Source: JAKORR01 sp964608495
GTDB lineage: Bacteria > Armatimonadota > Zipacnadia > Zipacnadales > FEN-943
DNA length: 25,216 nt
Direction: 5' to 3'
NCBI GenBank assembly: GCA_964608495.1
Contig: CAZSOQ010000055.1
Coordinates: 1-25,216, forward strand
Position 1 is the first letter of the stretch, and each line of letters opens with the position of its first letter. The position numbers and the translations under genes were made by a program. This document shows, piece after piece, positions 23,571 through 25,216 of the stretch. The notes beneath the pieces were generated by a model. It saw only the letters and a program-made list of their open reading frames with translations. It was not told the origin of the DNA and did no database searches.

Positions 23571-24941
23571 ATGCCTTCGACACGGTTCCTCCTGTCGCTG
23601 GCCGTTCTGGCCACGCTGACCGTGGGCATCCTCGCCGACGAGCCGCCTCTGCTTCCGCGCTACCCCGAGCTCTTGCTGATGGTCGTCGTCCCCGAACGGA
23701 TCGCGGGAGCCCCCGGTGACGATCTGGCGACGGCCGAGACCGAGCTTATCCGACACTTCCTTGCGGCCGGCTACCGGGTGGTGGACCAGGCCCAGTCCGC
23801 CGCCGCCCGCGACTGGGCCTTCGCCGACGCCGTGTTCGATGAGCCCACGGGCGCGGAGGCCCGTTCGCTCGCGGCCAAGCACGGTGCCGACCTGCTGCTT
23901 ATCGGCCGGGCCTCGGCCGAGGACGGCGGCAGCACCCACGGGGTCTACACGGCTCGCGGGCGAGTGGAAGTGCGCCTCCTGGTGCCGCAGACCGGCGATA
24001 TCCTGCTTTCCGAGGGCGTCACCGAATCGGGCGCCGACACCACGCGGGCTCTGGCCGCCCACAAGGCCCTGGACGAGGCCGCCAATCGTCTCGCACCGCT
24101 GCTCATCGAGGTGGTCGGCCAGGCCACGGGCGGCCCGACGCAGGACCTGGCCGCGACGGCCTGCCCCGAGCTGGGGCCCCCGGCCGAGGGCGAAGGGCTG
24201 CGCCGGCCCGTGCGCGTGGCCGTGGTTCCCTTTGAGGACCGATCCGGCTGGCGCGGCGCCGACTGGAACCTGCGCGAGGCCGTCTCCGAGCTCATCGCCC
24301 AGGAGCTGATGAAGCTGGGAACGGTTGAGGTCGTGGACAGGACCAACCTGGACGACACGGTGTCCGAGCAGGCGCTGGGCCTGAGCGGCCTGGTGAACCG
24401 GCGCGATCAGCCTCGCGAGCTGGGCACGCTGACGGGCGCGGATGTGCTCGTGGTCGGCTCCATCACCGAGTTCGCGACCAAGAAGTCCACCTACGGCGGG
24501 ATCCTGCCCTGGTCGGCCGGGGCCGCCCTGCACCGCGAGAAGGGCATCGTCAAGATCCTCATCAAGGTCGTGGACGCCGGCACGGGGAAGGTCCTGGGCA
24601 TCGGGGAGGCGACGGGCGACGCCACGGAGGTGGGCATCTCGGGCGGCTACCTGGGCATCATCTTCGGCGGGGCCCAGTTCGACCGCACGGCCATGGGGCG
24701 CGCCACGCGCGAGGCCGTCACCAAGGCCGTATCGTTGATCTCCTGCTCCCTGGCGGGCAGTGGGCTTGCGACGAGGACCTGCCCCCATTGCGGCGCCGTT
24801 GCGCCCCTGCAGGGGCGTTTCTGCCCCCAGTGCGGCAAGGAGCTAGGCACGCCGCCCGGCCAGGTGTGCTGCCCGAACTGTGACGCCGTGCCCCCGCCTG
24901 GGGCCAAGTTCTGCCCGCATTGCGGCGCCAGGCTGCCCTGA
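23571..24941 (+). CDS. Exported CsgG-like protein with C-terminal double zinc ribbon
   Basis: 456 residues. A signal peptide (MPSTRFLLSLAVLATLTVGILA) leads into an N-terminal domain (about 30-190) with LIRHFLAAGYRVVDQAQ and AAKHGADLLLIGRASAED, like the nucleotide/ligand-type domains preceding CsgG or in FlgT-like proteins. A CsgG domain follows (about 213-395): VRVAVVPFEDRSGW, LIAQELMKLGTVEVVDRTNLDD, GADVLVVGSITEF and VVDAGTGKVLGIGEATG. The C-terminus (404-454) holds two zinc ribbons, each made of paired C-P-x-C motifs (CPHCGAVAP...FCPQCG and CPNCDAVPP...FCPHCGARLP), eight cysteines in all. CsgG relatives form outer-membrane secretion pores or act as envelope lipoproteins; zinc ribbons usually sit in the cytoplasm. 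There is no lipobox cysteine, so it is not a typical CsgG lipoprotein. The ATG at 23571 follows GAGGAG (23556-23561) by 9 nt; an open frame upstream to 23517 lacks a ribosome site. Confidence 0.85.
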   Translation: MPSTRFLLSLAVLATLTVGILADEPPLLPRYPELLLMVVVPERIAGAPGDDLATAETELIRHFLAAGYRVVDQAQSAAARDWAFADAVFDEPTGAEARSLAAKHGADLLLIGRASAEDGGSTHGVYTARGRVEVRLLVPQTGDILLSEGVTESGADTTRALAAHKALDEAANRLAPLLIEVVGQATGGPTQDLAATACPELGPPAEGEGLRRPVRVAVVPFEDRSGWRGADWNLREAVSELIAQELMKLGTVEVVDRTNLDDTVSEQALGLSGLVNRRDQPRELGTLTGADVLVVGSITEFATKKSTYGGILPWSAGAALHREKGIVKILIKVVDAGTGKVLGIGEATGDATEVGISGGYLGIIFGGAQFDRTAMGRATREAVTKAVSLISCSLAGSGLATRTCPHCGAVAPLQGRFCPQCGKELGTPPGQVCCPNCDAVPPPGAKFCPHCGARLP

Positions 24942-25032
24942 CGCCCGGCCCGGCGGCCGTGGTGCTACGGTCCGGCTGGGCAGGCCACGGCGCGGCACGG
25001 CCATGAGGGGCGCCCCGACCGGGCGTCGGCGG
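24942..25032. other. Short convergent gap
   Basis: It separates the stop of the CsgG-like gene from the stop of the arabinofuranosidase gene. It is GC-rich with small repeats of CACGGC/GGCACGG type, but I see no clear terminator. Confidence 0.5.
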
Positions 25033-25216
25033 CTAGCTGAGCGGCGCCCGCAGCGCCACCACCGACGCCGGCGGCAGCGTCAGCCGCAGGCCCCCATTAC
25101 CGGCGTCGGCCCCGAAGTCCTCGGGCTTCACCCGGTCCGGCTCGTCGAAGGTGTTGTGGGCCCGCACGTCCCCTGCGCTCAGCAGCAGGCCTTCGCCCCC
25201 CTGCGCTACGCAGCCC
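25033..25216 (-). CDS. Alpha-L-arabinofuranosidase, GH51-type (C-terminal 60 codons, rest off the right edge)
   Basis: The frame ending at TAG 25033-25035 reads LLLSAGDVRAHNTF, then DEPDRVKPEDFG and GGLRLTLPPASVVALRAPLS. This is the C-terminal beta-sandwich ending typical of GH51 alpha-N-arabinofuranosidases, in which a HNTFExPxxVxP motif precedes a final LPPxSVxxL strand. GH51 enzymes release arabinose from arabinan and arabinoxylan. The catalytic domain lies outside the window, so activity cannot be judged. It is convergent with the CsgG-like gene and fits the polysaccharide-degrading profile of the middle region. Confidence 0.82.
   Translation of the reverse strand, partial: GCVAQGGEGLLLSAGDVRAHNTFDEPDRVKPEDFGADAGNGGLRLTLPPASVVALRAPLS

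Overview
This window is very G+C-rich bacterial chromosomal DNA. It has tightly packed genes, strong GGAGG-type ribosome binding sites, GTG as well as ATG starts, and a few sigma70-like promoters that stand out as AT-rich islands. Large secreted glycoside-hydrolase-like proteins (a beta-galactosidase-trimerisation-domain protein and a DUF4838 protein), a Gfo/Idh/MocA oxidoreductase of the EVP type, a xylose-isomerase-like TIM barrel, a PQQ-like propeller, a TPR lipid/export-type protein and a stand-alone pyruvate-kinase C-terminal domain occur together. This mix suggests an uncultivated, polysaccharide-degrading lineage of the Armatimonadota/Planctomycetota kind. That placement is inference; no rRNA or universal marker is present to settle it.

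Left third, minus strand (1-6976): from right to left there is a periplasmic/exported TPR protein behind a near-consensus promoter, an M16-peptidase-like protein that has lost both zinc-ligand histidines, a PQQ-type beta-propeller with three Met/Gly/Pro-rich inserts, a small LapA-like double-membrane-span coiled-coil protein, and the first 249 codons of dprA, which run off the left edge. The first three are close together or overlapping and look like one exported-protein operon.

Middle (7274-17822): a carbohydrate locus. A giant lipoprotein with discoidin-like, GH42-like and trimerisation domains is divergently transcribed from a sugar isomerase-like gene, a DUF4838 protein and a Gfo/Idh/MocA oxidoreductase. 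The divergent promoter region and the oxidoreductase leader both carry palindromes that could bind a regulator. In three of the four proteins the residue expected at a key catalytic or metal-binding position appears to be changed, so the locus may do chemistry different from its family labels.

Right third (17837-25216): a stand-alone pyruvate-kinase C-terminal-domain protein (minus) is divergent from a full-length bifunctional-type RelA/SpoT (ppGpp synthetase/hydrolase), which has an unusual EFTD synthetase motif and a promoter so close to the start codon that its mRNA would be almost leaderless. A DegT-family PLP aminotransferase, a SIMPL-domain exported protein and a truncated SGNH-hydrolase remnant follow on the minus strand. 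A CsgG-like exported protein ending in two zinc ribbons is on the plus strand. The last 60 codons of a GH51 alpha-L-arabinofuranosidase enter from the right edge.

I saw no rRNA, tRNA, CRISPR array, insertion sequence or phage gene. No clear new multi-gene defence or mobile system is visible. The most unusual items are the zinc-ribbon CsgG protein, the degenerate M16 protein and the carbohydrate locus with altered catalytic positions.
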